From: Ministeria vibrans ATCC 50519
Taxonomy: Eukaryota; Opisthokonta; Filasterea
Direction of reading: 5' to 3'
Length of the DNA stretch: 64,000 bases
Assembly (NCBI GenBank): GCA_943704425.1
Contig: CALSCP010001986.1
Location: 15,219-79,218, forward strand
Shown here: piece after piece, positions 47,462 to 60,261 of the stretch
How the letters are laid out: each line of letters begins with the position of its first letter
Position numbering within the stretch: the stretch's first letter is position 1
The notes under the pieces: generated by a model
Databases searched by the model: none
The model's input: the letters and a program-made list of their open reading frames with translations, nothing else
What the model was told of the DNA's origin: nothing
Translations under genes and position numbers: made by a program

Positions 47462-50400
47462 CTATTCCGGGATAAAATCCCCCTTGGGTTTACCCGGTGC
47501 AGCGGCGGCGGCATAGGCGGCGCGGTTCTCTTCGGGGAGATCCTCGACCGAGCGAACAATGACCTCGGGAACACCAAACTGAATGGCAATGTACTCCTTC
47601 GCCTCCTCGTACAGTTGACGTTCGTCAAACGGCAACTTGAGCTCAAAAGCAAGCTCGCCCAGGTCGGCTGCCTCCGTCTTGACCATCTGCACAAAAGGCA
47701 TAACTTCCTTCATGTTGGCACCGGCAAGGGCGTCGTTCTTCTTCAGGCGCGCCAGCAGCACGGCATTCTCAGGAATAGCCCCCTCCTTGAAGTACTCGTG
47801 AAGCGTCGACAGCACTCCCTTCTGCCACGCCGGCCACTCCTCCGTCAGCGTCAGCACCACCTTGGCCAGGCGCACCGGTGCCTTGCCCTTGCCCTTGTTA
47901 AGCTTCTTCATCACCGTGTCCAGCACCTTTTTCTGCTGTCCACACATCTTGAGCAGCTAAGAGCACAAAAAAAAAAAAAGTGAAATGAGAACAAGCGCTG
48001 CTGATAAATCACATTATCAATTTGCCATTCTTACCTGCTGTTCTTCGCGGATGGCCATGACATGGTTGGTATCCGACGCAGACGGGTAGGGTGCGACGGT
48101 GACTGAGCTCTCGTGGCCTCGCATGCTCCACAACTTCTCAGCCATGTGTGGGCAGATAGGGCACATGAGCACGGCCTAGAATGTGTGTGTGTGAGAGAGA
48201 GAGTGTGTGTGTGTGTCAAAAAAGCAAGGTTGAAAGACGACAAGGTATTTTGTACCTGCACGTCAAGGAAGCGCTTGACAAGAGCCTGGTTGAGCGGGGT
48301 CGAGCCCAAAAGCATGAGGTAGAGGTCGCGAGCGATGAGCAGCTCAAAGTAGCCGTGCTTGAGAGCGGAGCGGAAAAGCATGCGTTCGTACGCGTCACGC
48401 GTGAGTGTGATGGCGCGGTCAATGGCGGCGGAAAAGACTCGGTCGGCAAGGGAAACGTCGCTGGGGGCATCGCGCAGCTCTCCCGCCTCGAGGGCGGCAA
48501 TGGTCGTCTTGGCCCACTCCCACTGGGTGTACAGACGAAGCACGGCCGCATTGGCCGAGTCCGCACTGAAGTTGGCGTCGTCCACCGTGTCTCCGGCGTC
48601 GGCAAGCGCAAGACGCATTGCGTCCGCTCCGTACTTGTCCAAACCCTGCGCCAGTGACAAGAAGTTGCCTAACGAAGAAACCCAGACGTACAAGTCAAAA
48701 ACTCAGAACATAACAAATGAATAGTGTCCATACCGGTTCGCTTGGACATTTTCTCTCCGTTGATCATCAAGTGACCATTGGCGCGCATTCCCTTGGGGTA
48801 CTTGGTGGAGTCTTCAGGCCAGATGGCAACGTGGTTGAACAGCGAGAACGACAGACCTTCACTGTGGTCCAGTTGCGGTATGGCGTACCATTGAAATTGC
48901 CTCACTGAATAGCGACAACACGCATCTCTAACCTTCTACTGTTCTCCCACGTTGCCTTTCGAGTTTTGGTTTGGTCTCAAAACTTTCCCCTTGGCACTTA
49001 AAAATAATCTTCAATTTTTTAGCATTTTTGTATTTTGTTTCAGTTTTTCTAATGACGGCATGCTTGGAGTTGTCGCTTGGGGCCTTTCCGGCCACAGGTA
49101 TGCACTTAAAGAGCGAGAGAAAGCGTGTGGGTCGGGAAGGGCTCTGAATGGGGCGGGGTTTCGTTGCAGCGTCGACCTTGCATGCGACGGGGTTGCCCTG
49201 GGGATGTATTCTGCGCCCAATCGACGAGAGCTCCAATGGGTTCCGACCATCTTCGACTGATGTGTCGTCTGCCATTGCTCGCTGCACTGGTTGCTTCGCC
49301 TACATCAACAGCTTGGCGGTTTTCAGGTTTGCGTGTTTCCATCATCACACATCTCGCCGCTGATCGTTACACTTTTGCAGAGACACTCCCTCTGCGTCGA
49401 TATGGACTTGTTGTATTTGTGGTATGGAAAACGCCACGAGCGGGCGATACAAGTAAGGCGCAAAAGTCAAAGGGCGCACGCACTAAATTGTTGTTGCCTC
49501 AGAGACCCCAACAAGTGGCGAGTCCTTTCCGAACTTAAATCCAACACGGTCCGTCTCAATGTCGACGTGAACGCTTACGGCACGTCGTCCCATCCGCGTG
49601 ACCATCCTTGCTTTCTTGTCTTTGTCAATCTGGATGGTAAGTGTGTTGTGCTTACTATAGAGATTCGTCTTACGTTGTGCATGTAGGTCCTCGCGAGTAC
49701 GTTCAGAAGATACAAACAAGTATTCAAGCGATTCTCGAAGGTACGCACTCTATTTGAGATTTGAGAGCATTCCCTTGTTGTCAACGATGAATCGAGCATT
49801 CTCTTTAAACAACGATGAATTTTTCTTACAAACGCAGCGCTTCCGGCTGGCGCCATGTTTGGCCTTGTGGGTGTGCAGGGTACGACTTTTCTTTTGTTTA
49901 ATCTGCGTAGCACGCGCACACACCTGAGGCGCATTGAGCTGTCACTGTTGGCAACGTACACACACAATGGCGACACCCGAATGCCGCTCGCGGATCTCGT
50001 TGCGGTGCGTGAGCTTTTTGTGCTTGTTGACACCACAGTGCGAGCCAACATTGCCATTGCGACCGAGTCACTTGCAACCCTTGCCGAATCTGCGGTTGGT
50101 GTGCCTCGTCAGGCGGACGAGCGCGAAGACACGTGTGTCAGCGATGCTCTTGATGCGCTTCTTTGCCTCTTTCACTCCAATCGCACACTCAACATTTGCG
50201 GTAAACTCAAGAAAAGAAAAGAAAAGAAAAAAAAAAAAACAATCATCTCGTGTCGGCGCATCAGCGTTCCACGCATGTACGACCCACTCATACATGTATG
50301 CATATTCAGCCCGCCTGATCGTCTTTACGGGATGTGACACGAGCGACGAGGGAACGCAGTCCCCTCTGCGCCCCACCACATCCTCCTCCCCTGCGATGGG

Positions 50401-50633
50401 TAGTGCCGTCGTGGTCAACATGGCTGCCGTCAGTGCCCCTCCCTCCGACGACCACGCCCCTCTTGCTTCAACTACTGCTACTGCTGCTGCCACTGCTGCC
50501 TCACCTCTACGCTCCCACTCTACGTCATCGTCGTCCGCTCTCGATGCCCGTATTCATGCCTCTGAACAACGCTTTGCCGTTCTCGTACGTCAATCAGTCT
50601 TGTGCAAACGACAACTATCAAAATAATTATTCT

Positions 50634-50669
<36 letters not shown>

Positions 50670-53443
50670 CCGGTTGACGTTCGTACCACTGCAACGGACA
50701 TCAAAGGGATACCAAAAGTTGAATTCGCGTTGCATGGTATCAAGGGCATCGGGGGCAACACCCGAGGCCAAGGCGGCGTCACGGTCGGTGCCGAGGAAGA
50801 TGTAGTCGTAGACGGCGTCGGTCATCTGGTCGGCGTTGACGCCAGCCGCATTGCTCGTTGTGCCGCTAAGCACACCGCCTTGAAGCATATGCGCGATGGT
50901 GTAGTACGCCATGTAAATGGTCGAGTCAGAAAGCGACTCGATCAGCCAGGTAGGGTCCCAGGGAACTCGTGAGCCCAGGCCAAAAGACCGCGAGCACGCC
51001 CACTCATGCAATCCCTTGACCGTCGACTCAAACTGATTGCGCACCACACGTGCATCGTCTGCCTCAAAGCAGTTCATCTTCTCCAGAGCCTCCAGTGTCT
51101 TGGTCTTCCACTCCGCCTGACCGTAGTCCAAGTACCACTGGTCGCACTCGGCCACAACACACTCGTCGCCCGATCGCGAAATGACCTACAAAAAAAAGAA
51201 TGAAAAATTATCATAAATTCGATACAGGGCAGACGGGAGGGATTTTTTTTTTAAAAAAAAACAGTAAAATTACATACCTCTTTCTCTGGCTCGCGGTAGG
51301 AGAGAGCATGGCCGGCATCGATGAGCAACTGGCGCACCTTGGGCTTGGCAATTTCCACGCGCTCGCCCTTGCACTCGCCCACCAGCATTACTCCTTTGTA
51401 GAATGCCTTGGTGTACACCTCCTCCTTGGCCAACGCTAACTTTACTCCGTCATTCTGACTCTTGACCTAGCAAATGCAAAAAAAGAAGTGCGTGTTAAGA
51501 CACACATGTGTTCACGTCCTTCCTTATTGAAATGTATTGTTCCTTACGTCAAACTTTTTGATGGCCACCTCTGCGGCCAGATCGGAGTAGTCAGTGCCAG
51601 CGTCGGCGTCCGGGTAGTCGGGGGTGCGAATGATGGGCACAGGCTCAAAGGGCAACACCATCTCGTCGGTGATGCCGTACTTCTCGCGCAACGCAGGCTT
51701 GTTCTTGAGGTCACGCAGGGCAGCGTAGTCGTCGGGCGAGTCGGACGGCACTGACGTGACAACTCCCGTACCCTTAGACGCCTTGATGGTGAGCATGGGC
51801 AGTGTGTACACGTGATCATAGTGACTGAGTGGCACGGACAGACGAGCGCCCATCACGTCAATGCCCTTGAGCGGCACCAGCAGAGTTGTCGTGCCCCACT
51901 TGCCTGTAGTCTTGTTCACAAACTGGTGCGCCATGTTCTTTGCCGAGCGCTCGGTGCACACAAAAATGCCCAACTCGCCCATATCGTACGCGCCGTACGC
52001 AAGGTCCGGATGAATCCAGCAGTTGGTTTGGCCATACATAGTCTCGGCACGCAACGTTGCAGCCACAAGGTACACACTGCGCCCGTCCGCCTCGAGCGAC
52101 GCCAGTTTCGCCGGAAGTGGCTTGGTCATTTCAATCTTGATCAGGGCGTACTCTTGCGGAACCACACCCTCACCCGTCGCTCTGTCATGATCCATACAGG
52201 GCTACAAAAAAAACAAAAAGAAATACAAAAAATCAATGAATTGCGTTAATTTTTTTTTTCAACTTGGTACCTGTCCGTCTTTGGGCGAGTAAATGGTGGG
52301 TCGCTTGCCAAACTCAATGCGATGCTCGGCACGCAACTTGTTGAACTGCCAGCGAATGAAGGTGTCGTAAAAGGCATTGATGGGGGTCGTAACGAAGGAG
52401 CGACGCCAGTCCACCTAAAAACATGAAGGGGAAGAGAAACGGTGCGTCAGAGATGTACCATATATATATATATAAACACATACACACATACATACATACA
52501 TACATACATATACACACCACAAAGACACACACACATGTATACGCAGCACAAAGATACACACACATGCACACACACTCACTCACACACTCACAAACTACAA
52601 TGAAACATACTTTGATTCCCATTCGCTTCAAGTCTGTGATGGCATGAGGAGGGAAGTAGTCGAGCCAGTGGGCCGGGTCGGTGAACTTGGGAATGTCAGC
52701 CTCGTCGATGTCGAGCGACTTGAGAATGTTCCACTGGAAAGGGCAATGACTGTTAATTAATGAGGTGTTCCAACCACCACAGTGGCCTACGTTCTCGTTG
52801 GTGTTTCTCTCACCTGGAACTTCTCTCCGCCAGTCTTGGCGTCCGTTTTGGCCTTCTTGTCGCCTGCCTTGCCCTTGCCCTTGGCCGCCGTCGACGGCGT
52901 CTTGTCGGCCGCAGCAGCGGCTTCCTTAGCGGCAGCGGCCGCAGCCAAAGCCTCGGCATCGGGAAACACTGGCGGACAGCCATACGTCTCAATTTCGACG
53001 CGGAGCTTGTCGGCGCACGCCTTGATGGGCATGCCCGTCGCATGGAAGCCAAACGGGAAGAGCACTCGCTCGCCCTTGAGACGATGGTAGCCCGCCGCGA
53101 ACTCGCACTTGGACAGCGAGAAGGTGTGTCCCAGGTGCAGGCGACCGTTCATGTAGGGGTAGGGGAAGTTGACAAAGTACTTGCCTTCGTCGGTGCCTGT
53201 GCAGCGCCAAAGACGATTTCATCAGTCGCACAGACGAAGATGGTAAAAAAAAAAAAAAAAAAAAAAAAAGACATCAAAGGACTCAGTCGATGGACGACGT
53301 GAGGTATACGGCTAGGGTGTGTATGGTGTACGCCAAATGGAGTGCATGGCGAGTAGTAAGACAGAGCGAGAGTTGCGGGGAAAGGGCGGTTATGCGAAAC
53401 AGAGAATGAGAACAGTTCGCGTGGAGGAAACGCTCAATCAAGG

Positions 53444-53475
<32 letters not shown>

Positions 53476-53701
53476 AGAGAGAGAGAGAAGAAAGAAGAAG
53501 AGATACCGTTGGGAGCTTCAACCTCGAACTGACGCTCTTCTTCCCATCGTTGCTGGACCTCCTGCTCAATGCTTTGCAGGAATCTCCTCTTCGCCGTCTA
53601 CAGTGCAGGCGATGAGAAATGCTCCGTGCTTCCGCTCCCACGGCCCGCCACATTAGCACGATCCATGTTAGGCTGACCTTTTTCTCTGCTTCTTCCGCCA
53701 T
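47462..53701 (-). CDS. LARS1: Cytosolic leucyl-tRNA synthetase
   Basis: Charges tRNA-Leu. Exons: 53701-53678, 53597-53507, 53196-52814, 52733-52611, 52414-52271, 52201-51548, 51466-51278, 51185-50687, then about 48856 (or about 48903)-48734, 48668-48256, 48175-48035, 47956-47462. Signatures: [19 protein letters not shown] (HIGH site), [14 protein letters not shown], the editing domain ([19 protein letters not shown], then [17 protein letters not shown]), [40 protein letters not shown] (KMSKS site, Arg in third variable place), [19 protein letters not shown] and the C-terminal anticodon-binding part. Exon 3 carries an Ala/Lys-rich insertion. The 1.8 kb intron between 50687 and about 48856 holds a Sec23-like gene on the other strand. 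Around this junction the family block xDLIxNHLxF is not recovered, although the frame is kept. Confidence 0.93.
49052..50626 (+). CDS. Sec23/Sec24-like protein, truncated, inside a LARS intron on the opposite strand
   Basis: Seven exons join in phase: 49052-49097, 49170-49326, 49381-49452, 49503-49636, 49687-49740, 49838-50200, 50310-50584. Reading on from the last reaches a stop at 50626, about 380 residues against roughly 750 or more for Sec23/24. Blocks match the front half of the COPII coat family: LSLGAFPAT near the start, a zinc finger split over two exons ([10 protein letters not shown]... [10 protein letters not shown]), then the vWA-like trunk ([51 protein letters not shown]). The helical and gelsolin domains are missing. 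A good donor (CTC|GTACGT) at 50585 points to a further exon, but a T35 tract and LARS exon sequence follow. It is divergent, so a Sec23-related rather than canonical Sec23 role is likely. Confidence 0.75.
50635..50669. repeat. Poly(T) tract at the LARS / Sec23-like boundary
   Basis: Thirty-five consecutive T lie between the last readable Sec23-like codon and the LARS exon ending at 50687. This is a probable breakpoint for misassembly. Confidence 0.95.
53245..53269. repeat. Poly(A) tract in LARS intron
   Basis: Twenty-five A in the intron between the second and third LARS exons. Confidence 0.9.
53444..53472. repeat. Poly(A) tract in LARS intron
   Basis: Twenty-nine A followed by GA repeats, in the same LARS intron as the tract at 53245. 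Confidence 0.9.
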
Positions 53702-54075
53702 GACGAGTACAAATGAATTTTTTGATCAGTATTCTTCAAGTTTCAGTTTTGGAAAGTGAGTTGATGCCACAGGAGAAAGAAAGAACATAGACTACTGAAC
53801 GACAAGCTCGCTACTAGGTATACGTGAAACATCACAGTCTACGCTATCCAACACGCCCTGGCGATCGCGCGATCGGACGCCCGGGGGAGAAGGGCTTTGA
53901 CGTGATTGAGTGGTCGTTGCGACTTGCCGACTATTGACTATTGACTAAAGACGGGACAGTTGCGTTGTGTCGTCAAGTGGCCTCGTTGCTCGATTGGTAG
54001 ACTTGATGGACAGGTGTGATACGATTGCGTCTGGGGGGGCGAGGGCACCGCCGAGTCCATCGTTGTCCGTTGTCC

Positions 54076-54113
<38 letters not shown>

Positions 54114-54671
54114 TTGGATTGTTCTCGACGCCAAACCAACAAAATGAGCACGTGTCGCGGCTGTGGCGAGTATTGAGAGTGGCGTTACCCACCTAATGGT
54201 GTAACAACCCCCTTCCGTGCCCTGTGTGTGCGAATCCGCTCGGATTGAGGCCGTTCTCGCCGTGAACCGTCGACGCCAAGTCGATTTTTGCGAATTTGTT
54301 CGTTCGGCGCCCATTTCTTTCTCTCCCGCTCCTCTCGTCGTTTTTTTTCGTCGCTTCCATGCTGCCGACACTGGTTACACCCTCTGAGTATAGATGCCCG
54401 CCACTATTTCCCCTTTGACTTTTTTTTTCCGTTTTTTTTTCTTGTCAACTCCCCATCTTGTATTCTCGTGTGGGCGTCCGCTGACGTGCGAATGCTGCTG
54501 CGGATAGATTGTGATTGGTGCAAGTGGCGATGTCGTGGCGTGTCTCTTTCTAGTGTTTCCTTTCTGTGTCTTCTTGGAACATCTCGAGTACTTTCGCCTT
54601 ATTTTTTTGTATTTTTTTTTTCGCATCGTTTCAGACCTCCATCGCCACCTGACTCGGCCGCAGCACCTGAA
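53702..54671. other. Divergent intergenic and 5' leader of the BET gene
   Basis: About 970 bp between the LARS start and the BET start. It holds a T30 tract (54083-54112) and T-rich stretches. A probable 5'-UTR intron ends at a TTTCAG acceptor about 30 bp before the BET ATG. The reading frame is open upstream of that ATG and includes an in-frame ATG at 54492, but the upstream peptide is T-tract-derived Phe/Ser/Leu and looks non-coding. No other gene seen. Confidence 0.5.
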
Positions 54672-56769
54672 ATGGCTTCTGAGGAGACTCCCGTTGTTGC
54701 CGTGGCTGAAACTGCGACGGACCAGCCGACAGCAGAGACGACAGAACAGCCGACGGGCGATCTGACTGCCGTCGTTGCTGCCGAGCCATCGCCTGCTACT
54801 CCTTCCGTTGCCGCTGCCGCCACGACAGAGCCTGTGACAGAAGATGTTGCACCGGTGGCGGAGACAGACGCTGTCGAAACGGACGCCCCTAGTGCGATTG
54901 ACTCAGCTGCAGGCGATGCGTCAGCTCCTGTCATTGATGAAGCAGCAGCCGCTGCGGAAGCGCCCATCGTCGACACACCCGCTGTAGAGGCATCCACCAG
55001 CGATGAACCTGTTGCCGATGTGCCCGTCAGTGATGTACCGGTCACCTCGGTACCCGCAACAGAATCTGAAGCGGCGCTGCCACCGCCGCCGCAGAGCACG
55101 GCGATGGACACAGCCGAGGATGTTGACATTGACGTGGACATTGACTCGCATATTGTCGAAGAGGAGGTTGTTATCGATACGATGACGGCGACCGCGACTG
55201 CAACCACAGCCGAAGGCGCTTCTATTGCCGTGTCAGCCTCTTCTACCACCACGACGACCACCACGTCCACGAACCCTGCCACGGCTCCAACAACAACGAC
55301 GTCGACAACAGTGACGACGGACGCGGCAGCGAGTGCAGCGGATGCAAACGTTGCTGCCTTGGAAGCCGTGGCGCGTGCACTGGTCAACGACGACGATGAC
55401 GACGACGACGACGACAATGTCGACATGGTTGATGGCATGGACGATGTGTTTTGCACCGCAGACGCTCTTGTCTCGTCCGCTGTCGCCGCTTCGAGTGCAA
55501 CCATGTCTGGTGATGCCGCTAGCTCGGCAGAGCCGAACACCGGCAGTGCATCGAGTGGTTCGGTTGCCCCTACCACCGCCTCCACGACGACGATGACGAC
55601 CAGTACCACGGGGGGTGGTGGCTCGTCGTCACTCCCTAACCTCACGCTTGGCCCTACCGATCTCGACCTTGAGACGAGCAGTGCTGCACTGAATGCAGTC
55701 GAGGCTGCGTTGAGTGCCCCCTCTGCCACTGCTGCTACTTCTGCTGGTGCTTCGTCGACTGTGAGTGCACCCCAGCCAATTGTGACCAATGCTGCTGGCG
55801 AACCGATGCAGATTGCGGACGCGGCTCTGCTGCAACGCCACAATCTACAGCCGCCGGTACAGCAAATCAAGAATGCGGGACGACTGACAAACCGTCTTGA
55901 GGCGCTGCAAAAGACCATTGTGCCGACTCTTTGGAAGAACCAGCTGGCCCATTGGTTTAAAGCACCCGTCGTCGCCGAAGGACCCCTCATCAACTACCTC
56001 AGTGTCATCAAGTACCCCATGGACTTGGCGACACTCAAGACACGCATGCGGGAGCGCGTATACACATCTGCCACTCAGTGCATCAACGACTTGCGCGTCA
56101 TGCTCCTCAATGCGCAAACGTTCAACCCTGCGGGTCACGCGTGCTATGAGGCGGCCGCCAAACTCGGCGAGTTGCTCTCGACCAAGATTAGGGCCATGGA
56201 GCAAAAGTTTCCTGTCGAGACGGAAATCACCGAGTCGCCGCCGGATCGCAAGCGTGTCAACTCTGTTGCTGCGGGTCTTGATCCGCGCAACGTGCTGCCT
56301 GCTCACGACGATGTCAGCTCGAAAGAGCGTCGCAACTCGTCGCGACCCGTTGCACGACCCAAGCGCGAAATTGAAGACGACCAGCACCTTGAGGCCGAGA
56401 AGCGCAAGCGATCGCGCACCCCTCTCAAGGCGGCTCAACTCAAACACTGCGAAATGGTCATCAAAGAGCTTCTCTCGAACAAGTACCAGTCGTTCAACAT
56501 CGCCTTCAAGTACCCCGTCGACTGGCGTCGCCTTAACCTTCACACCTACCCCGAAGTGTGTCCCCACCCCATGGATCTTACGACGATCCAGACTAAGCTG
56601 CGGCGCGCCGAGTATGACGATCCCGAAGAGTTTCGCCACGATCTTCAGCTCATCGCAACCAACTGCCTCCGCTTCAATGCTGGCAATCCCACCTATGAGG
56701 GCTACGCCAAGCAACTGCAGTCAGTCTACATGGGCCTTCTCGCCAGCTTACCCACTGCTGCCTCGCTGA

Positions 56770-56805
<36 letters not shown>

Positions 56806-57446
56806 AACAACTTCAACACACACCTCACCAGCAACACCAACACCACCAACCGACGCAACAACACCACGGCTCGCACCTTGGCATGCAGGCGTCTCTGGGT
56901 GGTCACGCATCGCTCAGTGCCATGACCTCATCACCCTACCTCCCCCCGTCCGTTTACGGTGGCAGCAGCACGCTTGGTGGCTCGACCACCCCCGCAGCCT
57001 ACCCGCCCACCTCGACACCCTTTTATGACCCATCTAAGACGAGCAAGCGCGCCGACAAAAAGAAGAAGAAGAAGAAGAAGAAGAAGCGTCGTCACTCGTC
57101 GGACTCGGACGTGTCGGACTCGGACTCGGACTCGGAAAACGAAGACGACGACTCGGTGCTCGCCCTCAAGCAGAGACTTACCATGCTTACGCAAGAACTG
57201 GAGCGTGTTGCTCGTGACAAGAGCCAGAAGCACAAGAAGAAGCACAAGAAGGAGAAGAAGAGCAAGAAAGCGCGCGTGGAGAAGGAGGCGAGTGCAGGCG
57301 CAGGTGCCAGCAATAGTAAGAAGCACCGCAAGGGCTCTGTGTCGAGCGGTGTGCCCAGCAACATGCACGCTGCTCACCAGGCCGCTGCAGCCGCTGCCGC
57401 CGCACAGTACAACATGGGTGGTTCAGTGAGCCACTTTCAGCAGCAA

Positions 57447-57481
<35 letters not shown>

Positions 57482-58606
57482 CCTGTATCAGCAGCAGCAG
57501 CAGCAACAACAACAACAACAACAGCTGCAGCAGCAGCAACAATTGCAGCAGCAGATACAGCAGCAACAGCAGGCGGTCGCTGCGGCTGCTGCCGTGGCCC
57601 ACGAGCCACCGTCGCGTGTGCCTTTTGCTGACACACGTGCCATGTCGTTTGAAGAGAAGAAGGCGTTGTCGGTGAACATCAATGGCCTACACCCGTCGTC
57701 TCTTGGCAACGTCGTGGCCATCATCCACAGTCGCGTTCCACACCTCAAAGACGTACGTGTGCAGACTAACGGTTCATCCTTAATTTATTTTTATTTATCA
57801 CACATCCTTTTTTTGTTTGCATGGTTTAGTCGCAACCTGATGAGATTGAGATAGACATCGATTCACTTGACGCTGGAACCCTTCGAGAGGTATATTTTTC
57901 CCTTAACGAATACAGAAAGGCCAATATCAAAAGCTAAAATTTTATGTGTATGTGTTTGTTTTTTTCATAGCTTGAGTATTTTGTGACGAGCGAACTGAAG
58001 AAGTCAGGTGTTGTAGTCCAGACGCCTGCGAGCACAGCTGCCGCCGAGGCTGCTGCGAATCGTGCGCCGAAACCGACGGCGGGAGCTGCCAAGAAACCAC
58101 CGAGTAAGGCGGAGGGAGAGTGTGGAGGCAGACACATCGGTGGCAGTGTGTATTCATCCTTTTTTTTTTCTTCTGCTTGCGTAGGTCGCAAACGTCCTGT
58201 GAGCGACAGTAGCTCAGACGACAGTGACGACAGTGACAGTAGTGGCAGCGATTCCGGCTCAGGTAGCGACTGAGCGCGTGTTTTGTTTGGTTCCGCGTGT
58301 CATTTTTTGTTTTGTGTGCTATTTGTGTCTTTTGTATGTGTGTGTGTCTGCGTGTAGCGATGGAAATGGTGGTGGATTGTGGAGGATTGTAAACGCAGGC
58401 TAACAATGGCATGTGCGAGTATTGTGAGTGTGTATGTGTGTGTATGTGTGTGACACAAGCACGATGAGGGAGCCGGAAAACGTACCAAAAAGCAAAAATG
58501 GAAAGTCTTACATCCGTCTCCCATTTTTGCGTTTGGGCTTTTTGTTTGCTCATTTTGCCATACTGTGCGACCGCTCCCTCTTTACCACTCTCACTTTGTT
58601 CTATCA

Positions 58607-58662
<56 letters not shown>

Positions 58663-60030
58663 CACATACACATACACATACACACACACTCCTCTCTCTT
58701 TGTGGATGTGGAGTTGATGCTTATGTGAAGAATCACTCTTTTCCCGTTGTCTCGTTACATTCCTCCTTATGTCTTCCACTTATCCGTCTCTATTCGTTTG
58801 GTTTTATGTTTTGACTTGTAAAATATTGGTTTTCGTTGTTTATTGTGTGTTTTTTTTGTTTGCCTCTGTTGATTTGGTTTCTCTTGCATATACACAAACC
58901 TTTTTTATACAACACTTATTTCATTTGATTGGTCGGCGCAGTCTACTTTCACAACAACTGCATCCTTTTTTATGTTGCTACGCGTATGTGTGCGTATGTG
59001 TTGTTGTTGTTGTTGTTGTTGTTGTTTTGTTCGTTTTGGTTGCATTGTGGTCGTTGTGAATGTGTCGTCATCTGATATGTCTTGTCGTGTGTTCTCCTGT
59101 CAAGACGCGCCTCCACCAGTCAAGGCACCGCCCGCCAAACGTGTCAAAAGCGCCCCTTCTGGCCCACCCACCACATCAGCTGCTCAGTCTAAAGTAGCAC
59201 CCACAGCCCCACTGACAACCACCACCAATGCCGCACCAGCAGCAGTCGCCACCGCGTCGGCCTCTGCTGCTGCTGTCGGTGCGGCGCTCAGTGGGCTTGT
59301 GATTCCCCCGACTGTCCCCTCAACTCTTGTCAATGGTACTGTCGTTACGCCGCAGCCGGTTGCTGACGACGAAGAAGACGACGTGTTTGCCAATGTCCTT
59401 GCTGATGTTGCTCCTTCGTCCGAGCCCAAAACGGTGAGTGTGTGTAGATGTGCGTCGAATGCAAAGTTGTCGCGATGCGACGATACGCTCACATGCACGA
59501 GCTTTAATAATAATATTAATAATAATATTAATAATAATTATTATCATTATTTACTTCGTGTGTAGGAGGTGGTAGTGTCCAATCCTGGGGCTTGGTCTGT
59601 GATGCCGACGGCGGACAACTCGCCCGACGTGAACTTGCTCGAGTCTAACGCGACGGCTACATCGACTGCGCACAAGGCGGAGGAGGATGACGAGGACGAC
59701 GGCGACAACAGTGAGTTCCAGGAGTTCCGCAAGCGCGCCATGGAGGCGCAGGAGCGTGACAAGGCTCAGAAGGCACTGGAGGAGGAACATCGACGACGCG
59801 AGGCGGAGCTAGAGGAGCAGCGTCGTCGCGAGGCCGAGGCGCGTCTGGTGGAGAAGGCCAATGAGGCGCAAGCAGAACGAGACCGTGCCGAGCGTGAGCG
59901 TCAGCTGGAGCGCGACCGGGAACGCAAGCGCCGCGAGCAAATTGCCGCTAACGGACGTGACGATGACGACGATGGCTTCCTTGACGGTCCGGGTGACCTG
60001 GACAGTTTCATGCGTGACTTACCCGAATAA
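54672..60030 (+). CDS. BET-family double-bromodomain protein
   Basis: Chromatin reader that binds acetylated histones and promotes transcription; nuclear. Six exons (54672-57752, 57830-57889, 57971-58103, 58185-58262, 59105-59433, 59566-60030) sum to exactly 1381 codons plus stop. An Ala/Thr/Val-rich acidic N-terminal third precedes bromodomain 1 (residues about 398-515, VIKYPMDLATLKTRM, acetyl-lysine Asn in AQTFNPAG). Bromodomain 2 (about 587-693) has PHPMDLTTIQTKLRRAEYDD and NCLRFNAGNP. Poly-Gln runs and a Lys/Ser-rich stretch lead to the extraterminal (NET) domain (INGLHPSSLGNVVAIIH, EIEIDIDSLDAGTLRELE), then SDSSSDDSDDSD, a linker, and a charged helical tail (RDRAERERQLERDRERKRRE) as in BRD4 C-termini. 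If the 842 bp intron 58263-59104 is retained, the protein stops at 58273 just after the Ser-rich motif. Confidence 0.93.
58607..58661. repeat. (CT)n microsatellite in BET intron
   Basis: About 26 CT units on the coding strand of the long intron 58263-59104, followed by CACATA repeats. Confidence 0.9.
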
Positions 60031-60261
60031 TTAGAGAAAAGAAGAAAAAAGGAAGTCAAAAAAATCCCCCCCCCAAAAAGAACAAAGGACTCAATCGTAA
60101 ATAAAGGAATTTCAACACCAAACTCACCCAAGAAAATGCATCACAACCCAGAAAGCACTATAAAACTAAAATTATAATACTGTGACACTAAAAACTGAAA
60201 CCGTCATAGTTTTCTTATTTTATACACGTCACGTTGATAATGAATGGTACACAGTGCAGTT

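Noticed and set aside
53940-54060. Possible tRNA gene in the LARS-BET interval
   Set aside because: No TTCGANTC-type B box or cloverleaf could be formed. The window was scanned for TTCGA-type B boxes and none was convincing.
54599-55993. 464-codon minus-strand frame rich in Ser, Thr, Ala and Val
   Set aside because: It is the antisense of the low-complexity N-terminal part of the BET protein, with mirrored composition and no independent motif.
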